From JAQIBY01 sp963676165 (GTDB taxonomy: Bacteria > Bacteroidota > Bacteroidia > Bacteroidales > ML635J-15): a DNA stretch of 64,000 nt. The position numbers and the translations under genes are program-made. The notes under the pieces are model-generated. The model saw only the letters and a program-made list of their open reading frames with translations, was not told the origin of the DNA and ran no database searches. Shown piece by piece: positions 44,771-52,734 of this stretch. The stretch is taken from contig OY781043.1 in NCBI GenBank assembly GCA_963676165.1, forward strand, positions 2,108,001 to 2,172,000. Reading direction: 5' to 3'. Position 1 is the stretch's first letter. Every line of letters starts with the position of its first letter.

Positions 44771-46579
44771 ATGCACAAAACAACATTCATTATTCTTGCT
44801 CTAATATTTGCTGGTAAGCTTTTCGCACAAGACATTATCTTGCTACACACTAACGATTTGCACTCCAAACTCAATGGATATTCCCCGGAACTGGAGTACA
44901 CACCTCAACAAACCGGTGACGATATGACCGTTGGTGGTTTTGCTCGAATTGCAGGATACATCCAACAAATCAGAACAGAAAATCCAAATGATATTGTCCT
45001 TGCTGTTGACGCTGGAGATTTCCTAATGGGTTCCCTCTTTCATCCATTGGAAAAAAATACTGGCTTTCAATTGCGACTTATGAAAGAAATGGGCTACGAT
45101 TATCTAACGCTCGGAAATCATGAATTCGACTACGGACCAGGAAGTCTTGCCCATACAATTAATAAAGCAAAAGAGAAAGGTGAAATTCCACAAATATTAC
45201 TTACCAATGTCGAATTTGACAAGAAAGACAGTCGTGACGATGCATTAGAAGCACTTTTCAACGATGGAACCATAAAACACTATGCCATTGAAAACCAAAA
45301 CAATGTAAGAATCGCATTTCTTGGTATTATCGGATATGATGCTGAGGAAGTTCAACCTTTTTTACCTCCGGTAGAAATTACGGATCCAATTAAAGCCGTA
45401 AAAAAAACATCCAAGGACCTTATTAAAAACGACATAGCAGATCTCGTCATTGTATTATCCCATTCAGGTGTAAAAAAAGAGGATGGTGAATGGCAAGGTG
45501 AAGATGTGGATATTGCAAAAAAAGCATCTCCATACATCCATGCAATCATCAGCGGACACACACATACAAAACTGGAAAAACCAATAATTGAAAAAGAAGT
45601 ACCAATTGTTCAAACCGGAAGTGGTGGGAAAAACATTGGAAAACTTATTATCCAAAACAACAATGAGACATTCACATTAAAATCGCATGAACTCATTCCT
45701 GTTAACGATGACATTCAGGCGATTATGACAATTCAAGATAAAATAGACAAGCAAAACGAGATGGTTCAGCGCGAACTTTTATCTCCATTGAATATTCAAT
45801 ATGGAGATGCAGTTTGTGAAACCAGTTTCAATATGGAATGCCATGAAGAAGGTGATTTGCACACTTCAACTTTAGGCCCCTTATTGGCTGATGCAATCCA
45901 GTATTACGTTACTGATGCTGGTTACAAATCTGATATGTCCCTCATTGCTGCCGGGGTGGTTAGAGATCAACTTAGAGCAGGAAAAAATGGACAACAAAAC
46001 ATTGCAGATCTATTCCGTATTGTATCCCTTGGAGAAGGAGAAGACAATATTCCGGGTTATGCACTCGCTCAAGTTTATATCACTGGAAAAGAACTCAAAA
46101 GTGTCCTTGAAGTTCTGTTAATGACACAAACTTCAAAACCTTCTACTCACTGTTTCTTTAGTGGAATACGTGTGGAAGCAAACATGGATGGAGGCTTTCT
46201 TAAGAGGGTTAAAAACATTGAATTGGGCAATGATATTGATGGATGGGAAACTCTTGACCACAGCAAAAAAAATGAGAAATTGTACGCCGTAACTGCCAAT
46301 GCTTACATGCTTACTTTTCTAAGTATGATAAAACAAAAGAGTTTTGGACTTGTCAACGTGAAACCCAAAGACATTAACGGAGAACCTATTGAAGATATGG
46401 TGAATCAATATTTGGATTTTGACAAAACACAAGATGGTGTACAAGAAGGAAAAGAATGGATAGCATTTTATCACTATGTTAGCAGTTTTCCTGACACCAA
46501 TGGGAATGGAATTCCCGATATTCCTGAAATCCGCAAGAAAACTTTCAATCCCGTCAATTACATTGAACATGACAAATAA
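44771..46579 (+). CDS. Exported bifunctional metallophosphatase / 5'-nucleotidase
   Basis: The 602-residue UshA/YfkN-type enzyme removes phosphate from nucleotides or other esters outside the cytoplasm. The signal peptide is TTFIILALIFAGKLFAQ. The metallophosphatase domain (about 20-290) has every metal motif: LLHTNDLHSKL, VDAGDFLMGS, TLGNHEFDYG, VIVLSHSGVK and ISGHTHTKL. The 5'-nucleotidase C-terminal domain (about 330-560) has the substrate-side motifs LLADAIQYYVTDAG and FRIVSLGEGEDNIPGY. It is a monocistronic unit between two terminators. No T9SS sorting domain is visible, so it is likely periplasmic. Confidence 0.9.
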   Translation: MHKTTFIILALIFAGKLFAQDIILLHTNDLHSKLNGYSPELEYTPQQTGDDMTVGGFARIAGYIQQIRTENPNDIVLAVDAGDFLMGSLFHPLEKNTGFQLRLMKEMGYDYLTLGNHEFDYGPGSLAHTINKAKEKGEIPQILLTNVEFDKKDSRDDALEALFNDGTIKHYAIENQNNVRIAFLGIIGYDAEEVQPFLPPVEITDPIKAVKKTSKDLIKNDIADLVIVLSHSGVKKEDGEWQGEDVDIAKKASPYIHAIISGHTHTKLEKPIIEKEVPIVQTGSGGKNIGKLIIQNNNETFTLKSHELIPVNDDIQAIMTIQDKIDKQNEMVQRELLSPLNIQYGDAVCETSFNMECHEEGDLHTSTLGPLLADAIQYYVTDAGYKSDMSLIAAGVVRDQLRAGKNGQQNIADLFRIVSLGEGEDNIPGYALAQVYITGKELKSVLEVLLMTQTSKPSTHCFFSGIRVEANMDGGFLKRVKNIELGNDIDGWETLDHSKKNEKLYAVTANAYMLTFLSMIKQKSFGLVNVKPKDINGEPIEDMVNQYLDFDKTQDGVQEGKEWIAFYHYVSSFPDTNGNGIPDIPEIRKKTFNPVNYIEHDK

Positions 46580-46589
46580 ATAAACTGAC

Positions 46590-46622
46590 ACCCCCAATAT
46601 CTTTAAGAAATTGGGGTTTTCT
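46590..46622 (+). terminator. Terminator of the nucleotidase gene
   Basis: CCCCAA (46592-46597) pairs with TTGGGG (46611-46616), with weaker pairing inside the loop, and is followed by TTTTC. The rest of 46623-46808 shows nothing recognisable. Confidence 0.65.
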
Positions 46623-46808
46623 TTCTCTCCTTCTCTCCCACCTTTAAGCGTAGCGAAATCTGTCATAGCTTTCTAACATTCTATATTTCTATCGCTTAAG
46701 ATTTATCTTCACAAAAGAAGCTCACCCAGACTTAACTATACTCATTCTAAATTACCTCTTTTCGCTCTAAAAGGGACAAAAAGCAGCTTAAATAAATCTT
46801 AAAACTTA

Positions 46809-46816
46809 TACTTTTG
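46809..46816 (+). promoter_or_regulatory. Candidate -7 box for the rseC-rnf operon
   Basis: TACTTTTG matches TAnnTTTG and lies 20 bp before the rseC ATG. No convincing -33 element is seen. Confidence 0.45.
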
Positions 46817-46836
46817 TTCATTTAAAATTAGCTTAC

Positions 46837-47259
46837 ATGGCAGGTAAGGGACTAGTAGAACATAGTGGAATTGTTGCGAAAACAGAGGGTGACAAAGTAA
46901 CTGTTAAGATTCTTGCACAATCTGCTTGCATTTCTTGTAAACTCAACGGAGTATGTGGAGCTGACACACAGGAAAAACTTATCGAAGTTACGCATGTTAA
47001 AGACACTTATTCAATCGGTGAAAAGGTAGCAGTCATCATGACAGAAAAACTCGGCATGAAAGCCTTGTTTTATGGTTATTTAATGCCATTTATTGTTGTA
47101 CTCGTCACTTTACTGGTTGTCAATGCAGTAACAAATAATCAAGGATTAAGCGGACTAATTGCCGTTGGAAGTTTAGCTCCTTATTATCTGATATTATCGC
47201 TTTTTAAAGAAAAGCTAAAAAAATCTTTCGAATTTAACTTACACAAAAGTATGCAGTAA
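46837..47259 (+). CDS. RseC/MucC family protein (SoxR-reducing system component)
   Basis: This 140-residue inner-membrane protein of the RseC family is regularly found at the head of Bacteroidota rnf operons. The N-terminal cytoplasmic domain has the cysteine cluster ACISCKLNGVCGAD, followed by two transmembrane helices (MKALFYGYLMPFIVVLVTLL and about 20 residues ending APYYLILSLF). In Escherichia coli RseC works with the Rsx (Rnf) complex to keep SoxR reduced; here it more probably aids Rnf assembly or redox control. It is one base from rnfB, so translational coupling is likely. Confidence 0.85.
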   Translation: MAGKGLVEHSGIVAKTEGDKVTVKILAQSACISCKLNGVCGADTQEKLIEVTHVKDTYSIGEKVAVIMTEKLGMKALFYGYLMPFIVVLVTLLVVNAVTNNQGLSGLIAVGSLAPYYLILSLFKEKLKKSFEFNLHKSMQ

Positions 47260-47260
47260 T

Positions 47261-48241
47261 ATGAACGATTTATCGATTGTACTTTTAACATTAGCAACAC
47301 TCAGCGGATTAGGAGTTATCCTAGCGCTGATTTTGTATTTTGTTGCGCAAAAATTCAAGGTGGTTGAAGATCCTCGCATCGATGAGGTTGAAGAGCTTCT
47401 TCCCGGAGCAAATTGTGGAGGTTGCGGTTATCCCGGATGTCGTGGATTTGCTGAAGCCTGTGTCACTGCGGATAATCTTGATGCATTTTTCTGCCCTGTG
47501 GGTGGAAATGATCTCATGAAAGCAGTTGGTAAGGCTTTGGGTGCTGAAATCAGTGAAAAAGAGCCACAGGTTGCAGTTGTCAGATGTCAGGGAAGCCCTG
47601 ACCATCGAAAAGAATTACGTGAATACGATGGACCAAAATCATGTACTATCGCTCATTCACTTTTTGGTGGAACAACCGATTGTGCTCACGGATGTCTTGG
47701 TCAAGGAGATTGTGTTGAAGTGTGTACATTTGATGCCATTCACATGAATCCGGAAACCAACTTACCTGAAGTGGTTGAAGATGCTTGTACTGCATGCGGT
47801 GCTTGTGTTGATGCATGTCCTCGTGACATCATTGAACTTCGTAATGTCGGTAAAAAATCCCGTCGCATTTATGTTTCTTGCATTAACACTGACAAAGGTG
47901 CTCCTGCGAAGAAAGCTTGTGATGTGGCATGTATTGGTTGTGGCAAATGTGTTAAGATTTGTCCTTTCGATGCAATTACGCTTGAAAACAATGTCGCTTA
48001 TATCGATTACGAAAAATGTAAGCTCTGTCGTAAGTGTGTTGCAGAATGCCCAACAAATGCAATTGTCGAATTGAATTTCCCTCCAAGGAAACCCAAAGCA
48101 GATAAACCAGCAGCACCGAAAAAAGAAGCAGTAAAAGCGGAAGCCAAACCTGCTCCTGAAAAGGAAGCTCAGAAAGCTGAACAAGCAAAAGAAGAAGCTC
48201 CAAAAGCTGAAGAAAAGAACACAAATACTAATCAAGAATAA
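47261..48241 (+). CDS. rnfB: Rnf electron transport complex subunit B
   Basis: RnfB is the likely entry point of electrons from ferredoxin. An N-terminal transmembrane helix (VLLTLATLSGLGVILALILY) precedes the domain with GANCGGCGYPGCRGFAEAC. Ferredoxin-type 4Fe-4S motifs follow: CAHGCLGQGDCVEVC, CTACGACVDACP, CIGCGKCVKICP and CKLCRKCVAECP. The 326 residues include an unusually long low-complexity C-terminal tail rich in Lys, Ala, Glu and Pro (from about residue 270). It is the first of six contiguous rnf genes. Confidence 0.95.
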   Translation: MNDLSIVLLTLATLSGLGVILALILYFVAQKFKVVEDPRIDEVEELLPGANCGGCGYPGCRGFAEACVTADNLDAFFCPVGGNDLMKAVGKALGAEISEKEPQVAVVRCQGSPDHRKELREYDGPKSCTIAHSLFGGTTDCAHGCLGQGDCVEVCTFDAIHMNPETNLPEVVEDACTACGACVDACPRDIIELRNVGKKSRRIYVSCINTDKGAPAKKACDVACIGCGKCVKICPFDAITLENNVAYIDYEKCKLCRKCVAECPTNAIVELNFPPRKPKADKPAAPKKEAVKAEAKPAPEKEAQKAEQAKEEAPKAEEKNTNTNQE

Positions 48242-48255
48242 TAGGAGGAAACAAC

Positions 48256-49587
48256 ATGTTGAAAACCTTTCCAAAAGGCGGAGTTCACCCAGCAGAAAAC
48301 AAAATGGCTGCTGGCGCCGAAATTCAATCTTTGCCACTACCTAAACAGGTTGTCATCCCTCTCGCACAACATATTGGAGCTCCGGCTCAAGCTGTTGTTA
48401 AACGTGGAGACATTGTAAAAACAGGAACCCTCATTGCGAAAGCTGGAGGATTTGTTTCTGCTAACATTCACTCATCAGTTTCTGGTAAAGTGAAGAAAAT
48501 TGACAATGTACTGGACAGCTCTGGATACAAAAAACCATCCATTATTATTGATGTTGATGGAGATGAATGGGAAGATGCAATCGATCGTGACCCTGCGTTG
48601 ATGAAAGATATCTCTAAATCACCCGATGAAATCAGACAAAAAATCATGGACGCAGGTATCGTTGGTCTTGGAGGTGCAACCTTCCCTACTCACGTAAAAC
48701 TATCTGTTCCTGAAGGCAAATCCATTGAATATATTGTCATCAATGCAGTAGAATGTGAACCTTATCTTACCGCTGACCATCGTGTTATGCTTGAAAAAGC
48801 GCACGAAATCATGGTCGGAACCAGCTTACTCATGAAAGCTGCAGGCGTTGAGAAAGCAATTATCGGTATTGAAAACAACAAACCTGATGCCATTGAACTT
48901 TTGGCAAAAGTTGCAAAAGAATATCAAGGCATTCAAGTTGACGCATTAAAAGTCCAATATCCACAAGGTGGTGAAAAGCAACTTATTAAAGCAGTCCTTG
49001 ATCGCGAAGTTCCTAGCGGAGGACTTCCTTTAGATGTTGGCTGTGTTGTTCAAAACGTTGGAACTGCTATTGCTGTTTACGAAGCAGTACAGAAAAGCAA
49101 ACCACTGATTGAACGCGTTGTCACTGTCACTGGAAAATCAGTAAAGAAACCTGTCAATCTAATGGCTCGTATTGGAACCTCTGCTGACATGCTCATCGAA
49201 GCTGCCGGCGGACTTCCTGAAGACACTGGTAAAGTTGTCAATGGTGGCCCTATGATGGGAAAAGCCATTTCTGACACCAATGTTCCTGTCACAAAAGGCA
49301 CAAGTGGAATTCTTATCTTTAACAAACAAGAAAGCAAACGTGCAAAAACATACAACTGTATCCGTTGCGCTCGTTGTACCTTCGTTTGTCCTCAAGGATT
49401 GGAGCCTTTCAACTTGAAAAATATCTCAGAAATCAGCGATTGGGAAAAACTCGAAAACGAACATGTTATGGATTGCATCGAATGTGGTTCATGTTCTTAT
49501 ACATGTCCGGCAGGTGTCCCACTGCTCGATTATATCCGTTTAGGAAAATCAACTGTAAGTCAAATCATTCGCTCAAGAAAAAACTAA
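48256..49587 (+). CDS. rnfC: Rnf electron transport complex subunit C
   Basis: RnfC is the NADH-binding peripheral subunit and carries FMN and two 4Fe-4S clusters. It has 443 residues, shorter than proteobacterial RsxC, which carries a long repetitive tail. The N-terminal part (KTFPKGGVHPAENK) and the nucleotide-binding region (VGLGGATFPTHVKLSVPEGK, INAVECEPYLTADHRVM) match the family. The cluster motifs are CIRCARCTFVCPQGLEP and CIECGSCSYTCPAGVPLLD. A ribosome-binding site GGAGGA precedes the ATG. Confidence 0.96.
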   Translation: MLKTFPKGGVHPAENKMAAGAEIQSLPLPKQVVIPLAQHIGAPAQAVVKRGDIVKTGTLIAKAGGFVSANIHSSVSGKVKKIDNVLDSSGYKKPSIIIDVDGDEWEDAIDRDPALMKDISKSPDEIRQKIMDAGIVGLGGATFPTHVKLSVPEGKSIEYIVINAVECEPYLTADHRVMLEKAHEIMVGTSLLMKAAGVEKAIIGIENNKPDAIELLAKVAKEYQGIQVDALKVQYPQGGEKQLIKAVLDREVPSGGLPLDVGCVVQNVGTAIAVYEAVQKSKPLIERVVTVTGKSVKKPVNLMARIGTSADMLIEAAGGLPEDTGKVVNGGPMMGKAISDTNVPVTKGTSGILIFNKQESKRAKTYNCIRCARCTFVCPQGLEPFNLKNISEISDWEKLENEHVMDCIECGSCSYTCPAGVPLLDYIRLGKSTVSQIIRSRKN

Positions 49588-49591
49588 TATA

Positions 49592-50593
49592 ATGAATAAA
49601 TTAAGCGTTTCATTATCCCCGCACGTCAAAGACAAAGACTCAGTACCAAAAATTATGTACTGGGTAATCATCGCTTTGATTCCTGCACTGTTGGTCTCTG
49701 TCTATTTTTTTGGACTTAGCGCCATTCGTGTACAAGCTATAGCCATTGTTTCAGCAATTTTCTTTGAATGGCTAATTCAAAAATTCTTCATTAAAGGAGG
49801 AAATACAATTCCTGATGGCTCTGCAGCTTTAACAGGCATGCTGTTGGCATTTAACGTGCCTGCAAATCTTCCTTGGTGGATTATTGTTATTGGCTCATTG
49901 GTTGCTATAGGCATTGGTAAAATGTCATTTGGTGGTCTTGGAAAGAACCCTTTCAACCCGGCGCTCGTTGGTCGTGTGTTTATGTTGATCTCTTTCCCTG
50001 TTCAAATGACAAGCTGGCCAAAAGTTAATGTCATGAATTTTGCTGGCGTTGATGCTGAAACTGGTGCAACTCCACTTGCAATCATGAAAGAGGGATTAGC
50101 AAACGGAGAAAAAGTCAGCGACATTATGAACTCCATGCCAACCACACTTGTGGACATGATGACTGGTAATATGGGTGGTTCTCTCGGTGAAATTTCCGCC
50201 ATTGCACTTATCCTTGGTGGTATCATTTTGTTAGTTAAGAAAGTGATTTCCATTGAAATTCCAGCATCCATATTATTAACCATTGCTGCTTTCACAGGAA
50301 TTTTAAACCTCATCAATCCGGAAGCATTTGCCGGTCCAGCTTTCCATCTCCTTGGTGGTGGTGTCATGCTCGGTGCAATTTATATGGCAACAGATATGGT
50401 AACTTCTCCTATGTCGAAAAAAGGCATGTGGATTTACGGTATCGGAATTGGCGTAATTACTGTGCTTATTCGTGTTTGGGGTGCATATCCAGAAGGTATT
50501 TCATTCGCTATTCTTATTATGAATGCATTTGTGCCTCTCATTAACAATAGTATGAAACCAAAACTTTTTGGTGCAGTGAAAGAAAAAAAATAG
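49592..50593 (+). CDS. rnfD: Rnf electron transport complex subunit D
   Basis: This integral membrane subunit of 333 residues has multiple helices and is related to NqrB. It opens with SVSLSPHVKDKDSVPKIMYW, and the segment DGSAALTGMLLAFNVPANLP lines the ion pathway. Covalent FMN is expected on the threonine of TGATPLAIM. It starts 4 bp after rnfC. Confidence 0.95.
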   Translation: MNKLSVSLSPHVKDKDSVPKIMYWVIIALIPALLVSVYFFGLSAIRVQAIAIVSAIFFEWLIQKFFIKGGNTIPDGSAALTGMLLAFNVPANLPWWIIVIGSLVAIGIGKMSFGGLGKNPFNPALVGRVFMLISFPVQMTSWPKVNVMNFAGVDAETGATPLAIMKEGLANGEKVSDIMNSMPTTLVDMMTGNMGGSLGEISAIALILGGIILLVKKVISIEIPASILLTIAAFTGILNLINPEAFAGPAFHLLGGGVMLGAIYMATDMVTSPMSKKGMWIYGIGIGVITVLIRVWGAYPEGISFAILIMNAFVPLINNSMKPKLFGAVKEKK

Positions 50594-50613
50594 AAATTTT
50601 TAAGTTATAAGAT

Positions 50614-51201
50614 ATGGCTAAAAAAGAATCAACAATTGTAAATATGGTATTGACACTCCTTGTCATTACTGCCGTCGCTAGCGTTGCACTTGGCTTCGTT
50701 TACAATGCAACCAAAGGACCAATTGCGGAATCAAAACAAGCAAAATTGGAAGCTGCGATATCTGTTGTGCTCCCTGAATTTGATAAATTGGATGAAGAAC
50801 TGCTCGTCAAACCACAAGATGGCGCTGATGATTTAAGTTTCTATCATGCATACAAAGAAGAAGAATATGTTGGAACAGCAGTAAAAACATACACAGACAA
50901 AGGGTTTAGCGGTCGATTTTGGATTATGATAGGATTTTTACCTGATGGTACCATTTTTAACACTGCAGTTTTGGAACATAAAGAAACCCCGGGATTGGGA
51001 GATAAAATGGATGTAGCAAAAAGTGATTTTTCTGTCCAATTCAAAGAACAAAATCCTCAATCATTCAAACTTTCTGTCACTAAAGACGGTGGAGATGTAC
51101 AAGCAATTACAGCGGCAACCATTTCATCACGTGCTTTTTGTGATGCAACACAAAGAGCTTATGATGCATTTATGAACAATAAAAAGGAAGGAGTTCAATA
51201 A
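50614..51201 (+). CDS. rnfG: Rnf electron transport complex subunit G
   Basis: RnfG has 195 residues with one N-terminal membrane helix (IVNMVLTLLVITAVASVALG) and a periplasmic FMN-binding domain. Key features are GFSGRFWIMIGFLPDGTI, LEHKETPGLGDKM and the FMN-attachment segment QAITAATISSRAFCDA, where the threonine carries the flavin. Its last base overlaps the rnfE start (ATAATG context), implying translational coupling. Confidence 0.94.
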   Translation: MAKKESTIVNMVLTLLVITAVASVALGFVYNATKGPIAESKQAKLEAAISVVLPEFDKLDEELLVKPQDGADDLSFYHAYKEEEYVGTAVKTYTDKGFSGRFWIMIGFLPDGTIFNTAVLEHKETPGLGDKMDVAKSDFSVQFKEQNPQSFKLSVTKDGGDVQAITAATISSRAFCDATQRAYDAFMNNKKEGVQ

Positions 51202-51779
51202 TGAATCAACTAAAAAACTTCACAAAAGGGTTTATTAAAGAAAATCCAGTTTTTGTCCTTCTGCTTGGGATGTGTCCAACTTTGGGTGTAACCACATCAG
51301 CAATTAACGGACTCGGTATGGGACTAGCGACAACATTTGTACTAGTCATGTCAAACCTTGTAATTTCACTGATAAAATCTGTAATTCCGGATAAGGTAAG
51401 AATCCCATCTTTCATTGTTATCATTGCTTCGTTTGTAACCATTGTTGACTTAGCAATGAATGCTTATGTTCCGGCTTTACATGCACAATTAGGATTGTTT
51501 ATTCCTTTGATTGTTGTGAACTGTATCGTTCTCGGACGTGCGGAAGCATTCGCATCTAAAAATAACATTGGATCTTCCATCATTGATGGATTAGGAATGG
51601 GACTTGGGTTTGCATTTGCACTTACCATTCTTGGTGGCTTGCGCGAAATTCTGGGTTCACTTTCCATTTTCGGATTCAAATTCGCTGAAGGTGACGGAAT
51701 GTTGGTATTTGTCCTTGCTCCGGGAGCTTTCCTTGGCTTGGCTTACCTCATTGCATTAACAAACAAAATCAAAAAGTAA
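51201..51779 (+). CDS. rnfE: Rnf electron transport complex subunit E
   Basis: This six-helix membrane subunit has 192 residues and is related to NqrD. Together with RnfA it forms the central ion channel and binds an iron centre between the two. Typical segments are PVFVLLLGMCPTLGVTTSAI (with the conserved cysteine) and VNCIVLGRAEAFASKNNIG (second conserved cysteine), then DGLGMGLGFAFALTILGGLR. Confidence 0.95.
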   Translation: MNQLKNFTKGFIKENPVFVLLLGMCPTLGVTTSAINGLGMGLATTFVLVMSNLVISLIKSVIPDKVRIPSFIVIIASFVTIVDLAMNAYVPALHAQLGLFIPLIVVNCIVLGRAEAFASKNNIGSSIIDGLGMGLGFAFALTILGGLREILGSLSIFGFKFAEGDGMLVFVLAPGAFLGLAYLIALTNKIKK

Positions 51780-51798
51780 CAAATAAAACATTTTTGCT

Positions 51799-52371
51799 AT
51801 GCAATATATATTAATCATTATTAGCGCAATATTTGTCAATAATATTATTCTTGCTCAGTTTTTAGGAATCTGCCCTTTTCTTGGCGTCTCTTCAAAAGTA
51901 AAAACTGCAGCCGGCATGAGTGGTGCTGTTTTGTTTGTCATGACAATTGCAACCATTATTACTTGGCTTATTCAAACCTACGTCCTTGAAAGATTTGGTC
52001 TTCAATACATGCAAACCATTGCCTTTATTTTGATCATCGCTTCTCTCGTTCAAATGGTTGAAATTATTCTTAAGAAAATCAGCCCATCCTTGTATCAAGC
52101 ACTTGGAGTTTTCCTCCCTTTGATTACAACCAACTGTGCTATTCTTGGTGTTGCTTTACTTACCATTCAAAAAGATTATGATCTATTGCAATCAGTATTC
52201 TTTGCAATTGGGAATGCAGGTGGTTTCGCCTTAGCACTTATTCTTTTTGCCGGTATCCGCGAACACCTCGATCTCGTTCAAGTCCCAAAAGGCATGCGTG
52301 GCATTCCTGCAGCTCTCGTAGTTGCTGGTATCCTTGCTCTCGCATTCATGGGATTCGCTGGCCTCGTTTAA
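51799..52371 (+). CDS. rnfA: Rnf electron transport complex subunit A
   Basis: This six-helix membrane subunit has 190 residues and is related to NqrE and the partner of RnfE. Conserved segments are VNNIILAQFLGICPFLGVSS and LPLITTNCAILGVALLTIQK, each with the iron-ligand cysteine, and FALALILFAGIREHLDL. It is the last gene of the rseC-rnfBCDGEA operon, with a strong terminator 20 bp later. Confidence 0.96.
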   Translation: MQYILIIISAIFVNNIILAQFLGICPFLGVSSKVKTAAGMSGAVLFVMTIATIITWLIQTYVLERFGLQYMQTIAFILIIASLVQMVEIILKKISPSLYQALGVFLPLITTNCAILGVALLTIQKDYDLLQSVFFAIGNAGGFALALILFAGIREHLDLVQVPKGMRGIPAALVVAGILALAFMGFAGLV

Positions 52372-52390
52372 AAAAATTACATCAACATAT

Positions 52391-52426
52391 AAAACTGCCT
52401 TTTCACTTTGTGGGAAGGCAGTTTTT
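52391..52426 (+). terminator. Terminator of the rnf operon
   Basis: AAAACTGCCTT (52391-52401) pairs with AAGGCAGTTTT (52415-52425), followed by T and a T-rich tract. The next 200 bp up to the tracrRNA end hold nothing I recognise. Confidence 0.9.
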
Positions 52427-52623
52427 GGTTTGGGGGATGTAAATAACATAGCCTAAAACCGCTCACAAACACTCTTGTAAATATTTCCGGCAAATTATTT
52501 ATACTAACATTGGTTTTAAGGAAATTATTTCATAAATTGAACTCTGATTTATACAAATCAAGCAACTTAACGAATTGCAAAAAGAAATAAGCCTGTAATC
52601 CCCGCATTGCAAGTGTTCTAAAC

Positions 52624-52697
52624 AAAAAAAGCGACTATCGCCGCTTTAAATGTTTTCACAACGGAATAATCCTTATTGCGATTTGCTTTCAAAATGT
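52624..52697 (-). ncRNA. tracrRNA of the type II-C CRISPR system
   Basis: On the minus strand, an anti-repeat (plus 52675-52692) can pair with the first 18 nt of the crRNA-strand repeat, at 16 Watson-Crick and 2 wobble positions. It is followed by the family-typical AAGGATTATTCCGTTGTGAA segment and AACATTTAAAGCGG. A terminal hairpin (AGCGGC-GATA-GTCGCT, plus 52630-52645) runs into seven U. A few further pairs (UGUA with UACA) form after a 2-nt internal mismatch. The gene lies between the rnf operon and cas9, divergent from cas9. The size of about 70-75 nt is estimated from the promoter and hairpin; the 5' end is approximate. Confidence 0.88.
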
Positions 52698-52701
52698 AGT
52701 T

Positions 52702-52730
52702 CAAAGATAAAGAAAATATTTAAAACAACA
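52702..52730 (-). promoter_or_regulatory. tracrRNA promoter inside the cas9 5' leader
   Basis: On the minus strand TATCTTTG (plus 52702-52709) is a perfect -7 box. A TTG about 19 bp upstream (plus 52729-52731) could be the -33 element. The promoter therefore overlaps the sequence just before the cas9 ATG at 52735. Confidence 0.6.
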
Positions 52731-52734
52731 AGAT

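Noticed and set aside
51090..51150. RnfG flavin motif ITAATISS lacking the classical SGAT
   Set aside because: The flavin-binding threonine is kept and, as far as I recall, this variant is ordinary in the family.
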